From positions 31,744,001-31,808,000 of the forward strand of contig OX485809.1 of NCBI GenBank assembly GCA_950295325.1: DNA of 64,000 nt. The letters run 5' to 3'. Below, piece after piece: positions 31,597 through 43,629 of the stretch (within the stretch, counting starts at the first letter, position 1; each line of letters begins with the position of its first letter). Made by a program: the position numbers and the translations under genes. The notes below the pieces were generated by a model that was given only the letters and a program-made list of their open reading frames with translations, ran no database searches and was not told the DNA's origin. This DNA comes from Polytrichum commune. Its lineage: Eukaryota > Streptophyta > Polytrichopsida > Polytrichales > Polytrichaceae.

Positions 31597-32643
31597 AGGG
31601 TTCCAAGTTTTGAGCTCGCACTTTGAGGGAAACATGGCTATAAAAAATGCGGGTTATGATGGTGAGCCCGGGGTTTCCAAAAGGTTGTGAGGCTCAAATT
31701 GGAACAAGGATCATGTGCAAGTGGAATTTGACCATACCATTGGTTCTAATGACAATGGTGGGCATGAGGGTGGATTTGGTAAAGAAAATGGAGGAGTGCT
31801 TTGAAAGGGCTCCCTCAAACCTCAAAAAACATTTGGGGCCTAGAATACCGAAAGCACCCAAAACCTTGGAGGGCATTAATGTTGGATTGAAATTCCAATT
31901 TGAAATGCTTGGAAGGTATTGATGTTGGAATGAATTTGGTGCTAATGAGGCACCCGGGGCCTGTTAAGGCCTATGTGCGCTATTCAAACGCACAAATGAA
32001 GGATACACCTAAAACGGACGAGCTTTCTAAGAAATGCATCCTTTTAGGTGGGGTTTTAAAAGCGGGTGGTGGATGCCTTGTTTAAGTCCCTAAGGCTTCT
32101 TGAGGACATGGTGGGGACCATCAAGTTTGCAAGAGCATTGAAGCCGATGGTCCCAAAGAGAAGTTTGGCGGCGCATCACCACAAGTGGCTTTAGCCAAAG
32201 TAGGTCCCAAAGAAATGAGTGCAAATTGTTTGGTCCATTTTACTTAGGCAAAACATGTTGGTGCCGCGGACGGAATGTTGGCAGGTGGGTTTGTCCTACC
32301 AAGGCAATTCATGTTCGTGCCGCGGATGGAGTGTGGGAAGGTGGCTTTGTGCTACCAAGGCAAAACATGTTTGTTTTGCGGACAAACTATTAGAAATTGG
32401 TTTTGTGGCACCAAACCAATTTATCCCGCGGACGAAATGTTTAAAGTTGGCTTTGCGGACCAAGCCAAGCCAAGTTGCCGAGGACCGAATGTAAGACGAT
32501 GGCATTGTGGCCAAGGCTAGTAGCCTTAAGCCAAGGCCAAATCTTTTGTACCTTGAGGCTCAATGAATGGGAGAAATGTCTCATGTGTTGACAAAGAGGC
32601 TACCACTCCTTCTTGAGCCCAAAACTCACAAGGGAGTTGGGGC

Positions 32644-35600
32644 TTGCCGATTGATAGAGAAAGCAAGCCCACCAAGGTGCGGTTTGGAAAGGGCGAACCG
32701 CATGAGACAAAGGAGGCCGCGATGCATGTAACCTTTCAATGTGGGACATTGGATTTTTGTCAAAATTTCACACCATGTGAAATAGATGAAATGCATGTCA
32801 TTGTGAAGGCCGCCTACTTTGAAACTCACATGATAGATGTGAGGTGCAAGCCGGTGAGCTTGCGGTGCATTATGATGTGTCATAATGGAAAATAATTGAA
32901 GTTCAAATTGACAAGGACTCCTATGGTAGGAGGACCCAAGTTGAATTTGGTCTTAATGGACCAAATGAAAAATAGAAAACATAATGGTCGTGGTTCAATT
33001 GGAGCAACTCCAAGGAATGTATGGGGAGGCTAGGAAAGATGGGCCTCCTCCAAACCACATTGGTGGGATGTTGGTGAGATACAAGGATGTATTCACCAAT
33101 GTGTTGCCCAAAAAGTTACCGCCAAGAAGTGAAAAATAACTTTGCTCAACGAGAGATTGAGTTCTTGAGGTATGTGGTGACAAAGGAAGTTGGTGGACGA
33201 ACATGAAGAATGTCAAGGCAATCCAAAAAGAGAATTGGCCCTTGACTCAAGAAAAGGGCTTAGGTCATTTGTTGGCCTCGCCAACTACTACCACCACTTC
33301 ATTCATGGTTTTTCTAAGGTTGCTAGAACCTTAGTCAACATGTTGGAAAAAATGGCTATCCCAAGAGTGGGATGAGCCTTGTCACCAAGCCTTTGGAGAG
33401 CTCAAGAGTAAGTTCTCTTCACAAGATGTGGTTAAGTTTCCGGGTTTTCATGAGCATGTTGAGGTGCACATGAAGGCGAAGGACTTTACCATTGGCGGAT
33501 GTTGATCCAAGATGGATGACCATTGCTTATGGGAGCATTAAGCTCCATGGTTGTAGAAGCTTGTCCAACTTGTGCAAGAAATGGCTATCCCAAGAGTGGG
33601 ATGAGCCTTGTCACCAAGTCTTTGAGGAGCTTAAGACCAAGTTCCTCTTTACCACCCGTGTTCAAGTTCGCGGAGCTTGAAAAACCTTTTGAGGTGCATA
33701 CGGGGGGCGAGTGACTTTACCATTGGCGGATGTTGAAGCAAGATGGATGGCCATTGCACATGAGAGCATGAAGCTCGATGGTTCGACTTGTGAAAGAAAT
33801 GGCTATCCCAAGAGTGGGATGATGTTTGTCACGAGTCTTTGGGGAGCTTAAGCCAAGTTCTCTTCGCCGCCCGTACTCAAGTTCGCGGAGCTTGACAAAC
33901 CTTTTGAGGTGCATACGGGGGTGAGTGATTTTAACAATGGTGGATTATGTGTAAGATGGATGGCCATTGCATATGCGAGCATGAAGCTCGATGGTTGTCA
34001 AAGAAGACAACCAACTCATGACAAAGAACTTCTTTGCGGTAGTGCATTGCTTGAAGATGTGGCGACACTAGTTGGGGTCGCACAAAGTAAAGGTCTACAA
34101 GGACAATGTGTCCTAAACGTATTTTGACATACAAGCGCAAGTGAGCGCCAAGTCATTGCATTGGCATGATAGCTTGGCGCTTATGAAGGTGGATCTAGTC
34201 CACAAACCGGACCGTGGAAATGTGGTGCCGGATGCGCTAAGTAGACCGGAAGAGTTCCAAGCAATGAGAACCATCCAAACCTTGTGGCTTATGTGTGCCG
34301 GCGAAGGAAACTTGTGATGCAAGATACGGGAGGGGTAAATTAACTACCCCAAAGCACAAAAACTTTTAGGTGAGCTTTGCAAGAGCAAGGTGCTCAAAGA
34401 GGTTAAGTTGGTGGACGGATTGTTCAAGTATAAGCAAAGTTGGGTGTATGTGCCACAAGGCAAGTTGAGGCTATCGGTTTTGAAGGAGGAATATGATAGT
34501 CCTATTGCCGGCCATAGAAGAGAAAGAAAAAACCGCCATAGAATGGTGTCAAAGAGGTACCATTGGCGGTGCATAAACTAGGATATAACCCACTTTGTGA
34601 AGGCGTGAATAAAGTGCCAAGTGAACCAAGCCTCTTACCAAAAGCAAGGCAGTCTCTTGCAACCTTTGCCTATCCCGTGGGCGCCATGGCATAGTATGTG
34701 CATGAACTTGATCACAAGTTTGCCGGAGTCACATGGGTATGATGCCATCTTGTTGATGGTAGAGCGGTTTGCCAAGTTGGCACACATGGTGCCGATTGTG
34801 GGAACCGCCACCGCGTTGGAGACCGCATAGCCTTTTCTCAAAGGATGGTTGAGGCACCACGGGTTGCCAAGAGTGATTGTGTGGGATCAAGATCCAAAGT
34901 TCACAAGTGCATTTTCAATGCATTTCTCTAAGGAGGTCGGAATGAAACTAAGGTTTAGCACGACCTTGCATTCCCAAGTGGATGGGAAAGCGGAGCGTGT
35001 GAATGGAGTCTTGAAGCAATACTTGAGGAACTTGGTGGGGGCGGACCAAGGAGATTGGGCGGACTATGTGGGTCGAGCGGAGTGTAATTGCAATGTAGCC
35101 ACGCACTTGACAACCAATGGGTGGTCTTTCGTGGTGGCTTATGGAGTGGATGCGCTCCAACCTATTAACCTAGCTCTCGAGGGGGCACATTCAACACTAG
35201 AGTTCAACCAAGATGGTGAGGACTTGGCTAAGAAGCGTGAACAAGTCTTGGAGATGACCAAGTTGTTGGTGGAGAAAGCCCGAAGGTGCTACAGAATGCA
35301 AGTCAATGCCGGAAGACGCGAAGTGGAGAATGAGGTGGGCCAAAAGGTGTTGTTGAATGTGAACAACTTCACTTAGCCGGAAGGCCTCACTCAAAAGTTC
35401 ATGTCCAAAATTGGAGCTTCGTTTTCCATGGTGGAACAAGTGTTCAAGGACATGTATAAGTTGGAATTACTGCCGGAGATCAAAGTGCATCCAACATTTC
35501 ATGTCTCATTACGAAAGTCATTTTAGGACGACACCTTGTGGCCCGATCACAAGCAAGTGATTAGGCCATGTCCCGACCTTGTGGAGGTCATTTGGAACAT

Positions 35601-35810
35601 GAGGTAGGAGGGCATCCTCAAGTGTAGGAAGTCCAAGTGAAAATGAAAGAAAATGTACAAAGGAGTCATTGGTGAAATGGTGAGGGTACCATGAGAAAGA
35701 AACCGCTTGGGTGGCGGCAAGAGACATGGTGAACACCAATGAATTGGTGAAGCACTTTGAAGAAACTAAGGCTAAGGATTCCAATAAAATGAAGCGTAGG
35801 CATTGATGAG
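32644..35810 (+). pseudogene. gypsy B pol remnant
   Basis: Same order and defects as copy A: protease-region fragment (32644-33140), then the RT thumb without a palm (about 33260), triplicated RNase H start (33350-34000), RNase H end, integrase (34390-35376, longest open piece 34849-35376), HP.FHVS motif (about 35490) and chromodomain trace. Several stops are shared with A and others are private. Confidence 0.85.
33350..34000 (+). repeat. Triplicated RNase H segment (gypsy B)
   Basis: Units begin at 33350, 33579 and 33797 with AAATGGCTATCCCAAGAGTG (spacing 229 and 218). The unit-to-unit differences partly parallel copy A, so the triplication predates the split of A and B. Confidence 0.85.
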
Positions 35811-36620
35811 GACATCAATCTCCTTTAGTGGGGGAGAGATGCTAGTAGCACACTTAGCTTCGAGGTTAATTACTCCACAACATGAACTTGTTCTTTGGCT
35901 TGAGGGAATAAAGTCCAAACTTTAGTGGTGCAAAGAGAAAAGTATGAGATGAGGTCCTAGTCTTGTACTTGTGCTTGGTTAATGGAAGAGGGGGAATAGA
36001 TATGCCAAACTAAGTTGGGTAAGCCGAGTAATTGGGGGCCATGGCTTGGAGGGGCCTTGGATAAAACCAAGAAACTTCTTAGCCATGGGCTTGTCCGGGC
36101 GGGGACAAGGTGATGGCGCGTGCTCATAAAAGTGCTACCCGCGAGCTAACGAGAGTTGGCGCATGGGAGTCATGAACCCATGTCTCGAAAGAGCAAAGTG
36201 GGAACCGAGTCGGGCGGGACTTGGCATCACCCTCGTGCGATCGAGGCGTGGCTTAACAATGGAAAGCCATCTCGGAGTTGCAACCGAGACAACTTAGTGG
36301 AAGCGTTGAGGTCTCGCCTAGATGTGTCATGTTAGGCTAGTGTAGCCTAACGGGGGAGGCCCCAAAGGAGGGGCAACCCAAGTGAGTCCCAAAGTAGGTG
36401 GGTCTAGTATAGGTTAGGTCCTTGGAGGAGAGATCCAAGGTCGCTAACGGACCACCTAGGAACGACACCTTTGGGACTATGCCAAATGTGAAGATGCATT
36501 GTGGGGGTCGCGCCCTAAGGTAAACACAATGCCGCACCATAGAGGATGGCAACTTGAGAATTGGTGTGCCGACTACGAGTATAGTCGATGAGGGCATCGA
36601 CTCCGTTTGGTGGGGGTGAG

Positions 36621-37593
36621 TGTCGCGCACCTCTCCATGAGGAGTGCCCGAAACACCATGGGCACAAGGGGGACCCCGGAGTGACACCCGGGACTTGTGG
36701 CGCCGTTGGTGAGAGGGCCCAAGTGATCCTAGTGTGGGTGAGGGCCCCGGGCGTTGGGAACGCCTCCCACCCACGGAGACTAGGAGGCATGAGGGTAAGG
36801 CCATGAGCTATGCGTAGCTCATGGCGTGGTGATTCTAGAATGCTCAAGATCACCTCAATCGGAGGTGTGAGCTAGGAGTTATGGCCATTTGAGTGGGGCG
36901 CTGTCCCGGGACAGCGCCCTGGTGCAGCAGTGCCTGGGAGTGATTCCCGGGACTGCCAAGGTTCAAACAGGCATAACTTCCTCAAGACTTGCCTGAATGG
37001 GGCAAGTGAGGAGTCCATCGGCATCTACGTGAAGCGTAGATGAAGATAGAGTGGTCGCGTGTAAGCATCAGACATTGTACAAGGAAGTTATGATGGTCTG
37101 AAGCTGCTGGGGGGTTCTAGGCCCAGCGGCTAAGGGAAAGTGTCCACTTGGCCCCAACTCTTGGTAGAGAGACAAGAGGTTGGTTGACGGTGGGGTAGGG
37201 GCCCCGCGTAGAGTCCTAGAGGCTTATATGGGTGAGGTGGTGTGGCCTCACCCACCCGAGGCCGAACGGCACGGCCTCCATGGGCATTGGCCCAATGTGA
37301 GGCCATAGTTGCCTAGTATGCTTCGGGTTGTTGTAGTGTTGCTTCGGCAACGCGATGATCAACATGGGATTGGACTTCCATGAATGGAAGTCCACATCTA
37401 GGAATGGGTTACCGATTAAGGGGTGAGTCCCGAAAGCAAAGTAGGAGGGTTGGTTCCCTCCTATGAGCTATATGGTCCGGGGTAAGAGGAGCTAACCATT
37501 AGCATGGCGGTATGCGAAGGGTTAGCACTCGTAACCTTTGCTAGAATTGAAAATTGGCAAGATTGTCAAGGGGGGCTAGCAAGGGTTGCGACA
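36621..37593 (+). repeat. gypsy B 3' LTR
   Basis: 973 bp, apparently identical to 30610-31582, followed by target duplicate CGCAA. Confidence 0.95.
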
Positions 37594-39264
37594 CGCAAAC
37601 CGCTCGGGGAATGGTGGAAGAACCACATTCCGCCGCCCCAAGACAAAGAGCATGCAAACATGGCAACCATCGGGGAACCTAGAAATGTGAGAGAGGCCAT
37701 TCAATCGAGTGATGCGAGCGAGTGGGAGTTGGCTATACAAGAAGAGTTCGAATCTCTCATTGCCAATGGCACATGGGAGTTAACTCCGTTGCCGAAGGGC
37801 CGCAAGGCCGTGAAGTGCAAATGGGTGTTTAAAACGAAAAAAGATGCGAGAGGCGTGGTGGTTCGTTTCAAAGCAAGGTTAGTAGCAAAGGGGTGCTCGC
37901 AAGTGGAAGGCGTAGACTTTAGCGAAACCTTTGCACCGGTGGCCAAATTCAACACTATTCGAGTCATACTCGCATTGGCGGCGGCCATGGGCTTGGAGAT
38001 ACATCAAATGGACGTGAAGACCGCATTCTTGAACGGCGAATTGGACGTGGTGATCTACATGGAGCAACCGGAGGGGTTCGTGCAAAAAGGCCGAGAGCAT
38101 CCCGTATGCAAGTTGAGGAAAACGCTCTACGGATTGAAGCAATCCGGACGAGCATGGTACGAATGCATTAACGTGTTCTTCGTGAACAAAGGCTTTACGA
38201 GGAGCCATGCGGATCACTCGTTGTATGTTTTGCAAACTTGCAACTACATTGTGATTGTCATCATATATGTGGACGACCTCGTGATTTTGTCGGACGACGT
38301 GGACATAATCAACGAGTTGAAGGCTAGCCTCAAGCGCGAATTCGAGATGAGCGACCTCGGCGAGTTGCATTTCTTTCTCGGCGTTCATTTCGAGAGGGAT
38401 AGGAGGTCGCGCACCATCACCATGCATCAACGAAGCTACATCGAAACCATTTTGGAGCGATTCGGCATGAGTGATTGCAAGCCCATCGCAACCCCGCTCG
38501 ACACCAAGACATCGTTGCCGAAGCTTTCGGATGACGAGCACGAAGAGCATTTGCATGAAATGAAGGACGTTCCATACCAAGAGGCGGTGGGGTCGTTGAT
38601 GTACGCAATGGTGGCCACAAGACCGGACCTCGCATTTGCGGTAAGTGTGGTAAGCCGCTATATATCGAAACCGGGTCCCATGCATTGGATGGCGGTCAAA
38701 CGGATCATGCGCTACTTGAAGGGCACCTTAGATATGAAGTTGCGCATCGGAGGCAATCATATTAACGTCAAAGGGTATTCGGATGCGGATTGGGCCGGCG
38801 ATGTGGAAAACCGTAGGTCCACGTCCGGGTACGTATTCTTTGTTGGAGAGGGAGCCGTTTCGTGGAATAGCAAACGGCAACAAACGGTGGCACAATCAAC
38901 AATGGAGGCGGAGTACATGGCCATGAACTGATGCACGAGGGAGGCCATTTGGCTAAGGCAATTAATGGAGGATGTAGGTTGTGTACAAGAGGAGGCCACG
39001 ACCATCATGTACGACAACCAAGGTTCTATGGCATTAGCTAAGAACCCAACCAACCATGATAGGTCGAAGCATATAGATGTGCAACACCATTTCATTAGAG
39101 AAAAGATTGAAAACAAAATTGTAGAGTTAGAATATTATCCAACGCAATATATGGTAGCGGACATTCTAACAAAGGCTTTAGCGAGAGATAGGCATGAGGG
39201 GTTAAGTGAAATAATGGGGTTGGAGTACAATGCCACCTCGCAAAGTGGGAGTATTAGAAGATAG
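37594..39264 (+). pseudogene. copia-2 gag-pol, part 2 (RT, RNase H)
   Basis: Resumes in the linker just before RT and is collinear with copia-1 to the end. RT motifs VKTAFLNGEL and YVDDL are intact. In RNase H, a CGA Arg codon of copia-1 has become TGA (38929-38931), cutting off the last ~110 residues including a DNQGSMALAKNP-type motif. The natural stop is at 39262-39264 inside the 3' LTR. Confidence 0.93.
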
Positions 39265-39443
39265 AGTTAGGTTGCAACGGTGACATTGTCCCATATGGGT
39301 TGTCTACGCTGGTCCTAATCCATACATATAAATAAAGGCATAAGGGGAGGAGCTAATCACTCTCTCCATTGTATGCAATCCTTGTGTGTTGTGTTCTACC
39401 TTTCTACGCTGATGTCTTTGCTTTCTCCTCTCATTTCCCAATA
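39252..39443 (+). repeat. copia-2 3' LTR
   Basis: 192 bp, TATTAG...CCAATA. Three transitions from the 5' LTR, one in the terminal inverted repeat. Followed by target duplicate AATTT. Confidence 0.95.
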
Positions 39444-39535
39444 AATTTATTGTTCAAGTGTTGTTGGTGAGCCTGTTGAAGGTGAAAGTGGGCCTCATCA
39501 AGCATGTGCATTGGACTAGTTGTGTTCCAGGAGTT

Positions 39536-39606
39536 GATCAGAATTTGCTCATCAATTCTGAGTGCTTGAACTAGTTGTGCTCAGAATTGATGAGCAAATT
39601 CTGATC
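39536..39606 (+). repeat. Perfect 27-bp inverted repeat (hairpin)
   Basis: Arms 39536-39562 and 39580-39606 are exact reverse complements (GATCAGAATTTGCTCATCAA... and its mirror) with a 17-base loop. The sequence ACTAGTTGTG also occurs just before the left arm and inside the loop. Non-coding; 88 bases right of the copia-2 target duplicate. Confidence 0.9.
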
Positions 39607-40475
39607 TCCACTGACAGTGTTGAGCACTGGCGCAAGTAAAATTGCACTGCAACACCACTTGCCATGCGTTTGCTATCTAGTCAAGCCAGTGCAAGTGGGG
39701 ATTGTCAGCTAGTGTAGTCTTTCACGCCATGGTTTGTGCTCCTCCGACGGACTCTTCTTTGGTGCGTGGTGATGGATATGGAGACCAAAATCGGGGTGAG
39801 TATGGTTGAATGCAACCCCGAATGAGGGGACGCTACTAGAGTGATGTTGAGGAGGTGGAGTGGGTTGTGTCCTCCTGTGAGAGAAATATTGGACAATTGT
39901 GGGCCGAGATATTGATGTGGGTGGTCATTGGGTAGGTTGTGTAATCGTCTTAGGATTGTGAGACACCCGGGTACGCAACTCCCATATTATACGCAGGGGG
40001 CATCGTACTTAAAACAGCTTAGAGGACGGCTTTTGTAAAAATTATATCACATTAAAATGATCAAAAGTTGGGTGAAGACCAAATTAAATAAATGAGATGA
40101 AAAAAAAGTTGGGTTGCATATTTATTAAGCCTCCCATTAAAATTATAAACCACGAATAGTTGCCTCCCATTAAAATTATAATTCATTCACAATGTTAAAA
40201 TTTTATTAAAAAAGTCCAAAAAGTTGGGTAGTTTGACCTATGGTACCTGTATTAAAAAAAATCATATAATTAGGTTTTTAATGCAATTATATGCTTCAAA
40301 ATATATTCATTTCCTATAGGGGTTGTGTGTAAATGAGGTAGGTTGAATGTGTAAATGTGTATATGAGAGGTTGTGGCATGTTGTTTATGTAGGTGGAGGT
40401 GGTTGTTGATATGTGTGGTTTTTTTCTCATTGGAGGTCTTTTGCAAGTTTATTGAAAATATACCAAATAGTGGTG
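39607..40475. other. AT-rich non-coding stretch
   Basis: No ORF of note. 40020-40320 is very AT-rich, with AAAATTATAA-type words and the phrase CCTCCCATTAAAATTATAA occurring twice (about 40131 and 40164). Confidence 0.6.
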
Positions 40476-40703
40476 TTAAAAAGAGTATGATTTTAAAAAT
40501 GTGGTGGTGTTTGTGCAGTTTATGAATGTATCTTTTGGTTTGTTTGGTGATGATATTGGCGGTCCTGGGTTAGTTTCAATATCCCCTCCGATATAGAGGA
40601 GGAACTTATGATTTATGTGAGATGCGATTTTGTAGGGGTTTATAGAGTAGTGGTTCTTTTGTAGGCAATTGTATTGATTAGTGTGTATATTGCTTGTATA
40701 CAT
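40476..40703 (-). CDS. Short ORF with 2A-like (ribosome-skipping) motif
   Basis: A 75-codon minus-strand ORF. It contains FLLYIGGDIETNPGP, and the core DIETNPGP lies at 40560-40583. This fits the 2A/StopGo consensus D-x-E-x-N-P-G-P with the usual hydrophobic run before it. 2A-like motifs are known near the N-terminus of some non-LTR retrotransposon ORFs and in RNA viruses. No RT or endonuclease motif is visible downstream, so this is probably a decayed fragment. A further AT-rich ORF lies upstream on the same strand (40640-41041). Confidence 0.45.
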   Translation of the reverse strand: MYTSNIHTNQYNCLQKNHYSINPYKIASHINHKFLLYIGGDIETNPGPPISSPNKPKDTFINCTNTTTFLKSYSF

Positions 40704-41041
40704 GTGTGCTTGCTTTGTAGGAAATATTTGATGAGTATTCCGATGTTAGGTAGGTACATTGAAAAGAAAAGGTGTAAAGGCTTGACTTGGATTTGTGTAT
40801 ATGTGTGTTTTGGGTTGAAGTGATATTTCTTGGGTGAGTTAGTTGCATAATTTGATGGTGTGTTAATAATATTGTTAGTATGTGTCGATTGAAAATAAAT
40901 AGGTATTTGTATTTGTTGGGTTATGATGAGATTGATTAGAGGTAGTTTTGAATGTATTAGACCGTTGTATGTGTTGATGTGTGGATTAGTTTGGGGTGTG
41001 AAATTAATATTAAATGAAGAGAGGATATGTGATATCAACAT

Positions 41042-41850
41042 ATCATAAAGTATTAAGGTGTGATGTATTTTATAAGCAAATGTTAGAGGGATTGGTGAAG
41101 AATGTAGTTGTGAGTAAAGTGTTGATGATAGGAATTTGATGGTTAAGAATGTAATCGCAGGGGTGTTTTTGTAGCTTACGGGAGTGATGCAGCAGTTTCA
41201 AAGGGTGAGAATGAGGGTGTGATTGATTGGGTTTTGAAGTGAGTTTATGGTGTTTTGTTCAGTCCGGTCCCTCTAGATTTCTTATGATTTGAGCATTTGA
41301 TCATACATATTAATGATCATAGTATTGTGATCTAACTGGTTGGATTTGGTCTTGTGATATGTAGGGGAAGTATGTGTTACTTGATGCCAATTTTGAGTTG
41401 GTGGATGCTGGAATGTGATTTGGCTTTTGTGATCAATGTTGTTCTGGAAGAGCTGATTCAAGTGAGTATGAGGTGATTCGGGGACTCTAAATCCTAGTGC
41501 AGACAATGATCAAAGTCAATTCTTGTGATTGGAAGGTTGAAGCAAGAACTTTGTTAGCGAGGAAATGGGGTGGGTGAGATATGTACCTTACCGGATGCAA
41601 CTTGGCTAGGAGGCGGGTTGAATCCTCAACTGGGTGTGTTTGGCTTACCGCACGTATTCCCTTTGCTCCACTGTTCCCGTGCAAACTTTTGCAAATCCAC
41701 GTCCAACTTGTTGGCGTTCACAAGTTGTGTCCTCAGCCGGTGCAACTCGGCTAAGATTCGGGTTGAATCCGCAGCTGGGTGTATCTGGACCAAGACACTC
41801 CTTCTGTATCTTCTCCTGGTTCGGTCCTCGAAGTTGCGACTCCCCTATTC
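41042..41850. other. Non-coding, with a ~55-bp direct repeat
   Basis: No recognised gene. GGATGCAACTTGGCTAGGAG at about 41587 and GGTGCAACTCGGCTAAGATT at about 41738 start two ~55-bp diverged copies that both continue GGGTTGAATCC.CA.CTGGGT. Confidence 0.65.
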
Positions 41851-41993
41851 GAGAGTAATTGCTACACAATTTGTGACTCCGGTGTGATGTGAGGTGCAAT
41901 CGCCTAAGTGATTAGAAGCTCAAGGGTTCGAGAGAGAGTCTCGGGGGGTTTCTGAGAGGGCTTCCGCTTTTTTCAGAGCTCACAGCATCCCTC
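41851..41993 (+). repeat. Dispersed repeat P, left copy
   Basis: GAGAGTAATTGCTACA...CACAGCATCCCTC, matched by 49921-50040 on the same strand. The two copies frame the T arrays and the 42293-49050 unit and may be ends of an older element. Confidence 0.8.
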
Positions 41994-42039
41994 GTGAGCT
42001 CACTCTAGTCTTGTTCGGTGATGTAGAGCAGGTTTGAAA

Positions 42040-42292
42040 CAACTCTAACTCCTCGACATATTCTCCAATGTAGATAATGCAGATTTTTCTTCCGGCCTCT
42101 GCCACTGGCTCTTCTGGGAGCAAGTTCTTCAAAGAAAGACTCCGAGTATAAAGAGTGCGGTTTGTTCGTCCAAAATTTTCCAGACACCTCTACATGCAAC
42201 TTCTTTGAAAAACGACTCTCCGAATGCACAGGGTGTTGATTTTTCGTCCAAAGTTTTCCACTGACTCTTCTTGATGCAACTTCTTCGGAAAT
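42040..42292 (+). repeat. T array, left part (76-80 bp tandem units)
   Basis: Units with GCAACTTCTT, CTCCGAATGCACAGGGTG and TTTTTCGTCCAAAGTTTTCC; starts near 42119, 42196 and 42276. The array is cut at 42292 by the insertion and resumes at 49051 (to 49200). Confidence 0.8.
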
Positions 42293-42314
42293 TATTGTTA
42301 GTTTAGATGATTAG

Positions 42315-42556
42315 CATTGTAGAAGAACGTAGAAACTAGTTATAGAATTGAACTTTCAGGAAGGATCGTGACAAGGATGAATGTTCACTAAAAGGATGAA
42401 CGTACTCAAGGAGTCGTCTCTCCCGGTGATTCAATACTTATTGATCTTCCGTTTCTTTACGTCTGTCTGTCTGGTTTTCCTAATGTAATATTGCTTTGAT
42501 ATCAATAAAGTGTAGTTGAAGAATTACTGTGTATACCAATGTGTAAGTATGTGAGC
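42315..42556 (-). repeat. Repeat Q, left copy
   Basis: CATTGTAGAAGAACGTAG...TAAGTATGTGAGC. Contains ATCAATAAAGTGTAG. Differs from the right copy mainly by GTCTGTCTGTCTGG versus GTCTGTG and by an AT insertion. Confidence 0.88.
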
Positions 42557-42563
42557 CCAAAAT

Positions 42564-43625
42564 TGATGCCCACATTGGTTGTTAACACTTGTAAAACATT
42601 ACAAGTGGTGTTTTGGTGATTTATGATTATTCACAAAAATATAAAAAGAGTGAAGCTTGAAGAAAGCTTAGTTTGAATCATTAGGCTTTTGTGAAGTGGA
42701 TTTAAGTAGGAGAAGGACAAACCTTGGTAAAGTGTGGTAGGTAGAAAGCCAAGGTTAGTTAAATGTTTGAATTAGGATCCTTGTTGATCATTTGAGGGAG
42801 GAAGGCTTAGGAGATAGGATAAGAGCCTACAGAGTAGGAGGAAATCTCGAGGACTTATCGTGAGCCTTGAGGGTGCTCACCCCCTCAAACTCACTATATA
42901 ATCCCTCATTCTTCCCTCACTCATCATCTCTTTCCTTCGTGCTCCTTGGCACTTCACGTGTTATAAGTGTGGGTGCGTGGGAAGCAAGATAGGAGCACGT
43001 GTGTGTGCATGGATGTAAGGTTAGGAGCCAAGGCTAGTTGGCCTTGAAGAGGGTTTGACCTCTTGTTAGTAATAGTTGGGCGTGAATGATTTAAAGTTCA
43101 ATTTATGGCTTTGTTTGAATACTTGGATTTACATTGATTAGCCTTATACTTATGTGGATGTGCAAAGTCTCTTATTGGAGCATTTAGTTTTGTTGGACTT
43201 CATATGAATTTTTGAGAGCCAAAAAACCGAGACTATGTCCAAACTTCCAAAAACTAGTGAAAAAATGTAGGTTTAAAGGGAACAGCGTAGAATTGCGACC
43301 ATATACTTTGTGGCAGTAGAAATATTATTGCATATTCATGTAGAGGACTTCATTACCTATCCATGGATACCAAGAACTCATTTTTTGGACTTCATATGAA
43401 TTTTTTAGAGCCAAAAAACCGAGACTGTGTCCAAACTTCCAAACTTCCAAACTTCGAGATTAAGGAGTGTAAGAAGACATAGTATAGACTTGGCTAAGTT
43501 ACGTATATTCCAACGATAGATTGGAATCATACATTGTGTTACAAAGAGAAAAATCTCTATATGTCATTATAAACTTCTTCATTCGGGCTAGGACGAAATT
43601 GAAGGGTGGAGGCTTTTTGGTGACA
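42564..43625 (+). repeat. Possible orphan LTR with TATA box
   Basis: Starts TGATGCCCACATTGG, has TATATAAT at 42895-42902 and a pyrimidine-rich start region, and ends TGACA just before a primer-binding-site-like sequence at 43630. No partner LTR is in the window. A ~57-bp direct repeat (GGACTTCATATGAATTTTT...) occurs at 43194-43251 and 43386-43444. Confidence 0.4.
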
Positions 43626-43629
43626 TAAA

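Larger units (their letters stand above)
30610..37593 (+). mobile_element. Ty3/gypsy chromovirus copy B (non-autonomous)
   Basis: 6984 bp, two 973-bp LTRs that appear identical, TSD CGCAA (30605-30609, 37594-37598). Inserted in copia-2 pol between integrase and RT. The interior has the same RT-core loss and triplicated RNase H segment as copy A, but the LTRs of A and B differ from each other, so they are separate insertions from one defective lineage. Confidence 0.96.
19667..39443 (+). mobile_element. Large copia element (copia-2) carrying two gypsy insertions
   Basis: A 19,777-bp unit. The 5' LTR (19667-19858) and 3' LTR (39252-39443) are both 192 bp and differ at three positions by my reading. 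The outer target duplicate AATTT is present at 19662-19666 and 39444-39448, which shows that the two distant LTRs belong to one insertion. Removing gypsy A (20604-27664) and gypsy B (30610-37593), each with its own perfect target duplicate, leaves a normal ~5.7-kb copia element of the copia-1 family. Confidence 0.96.
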
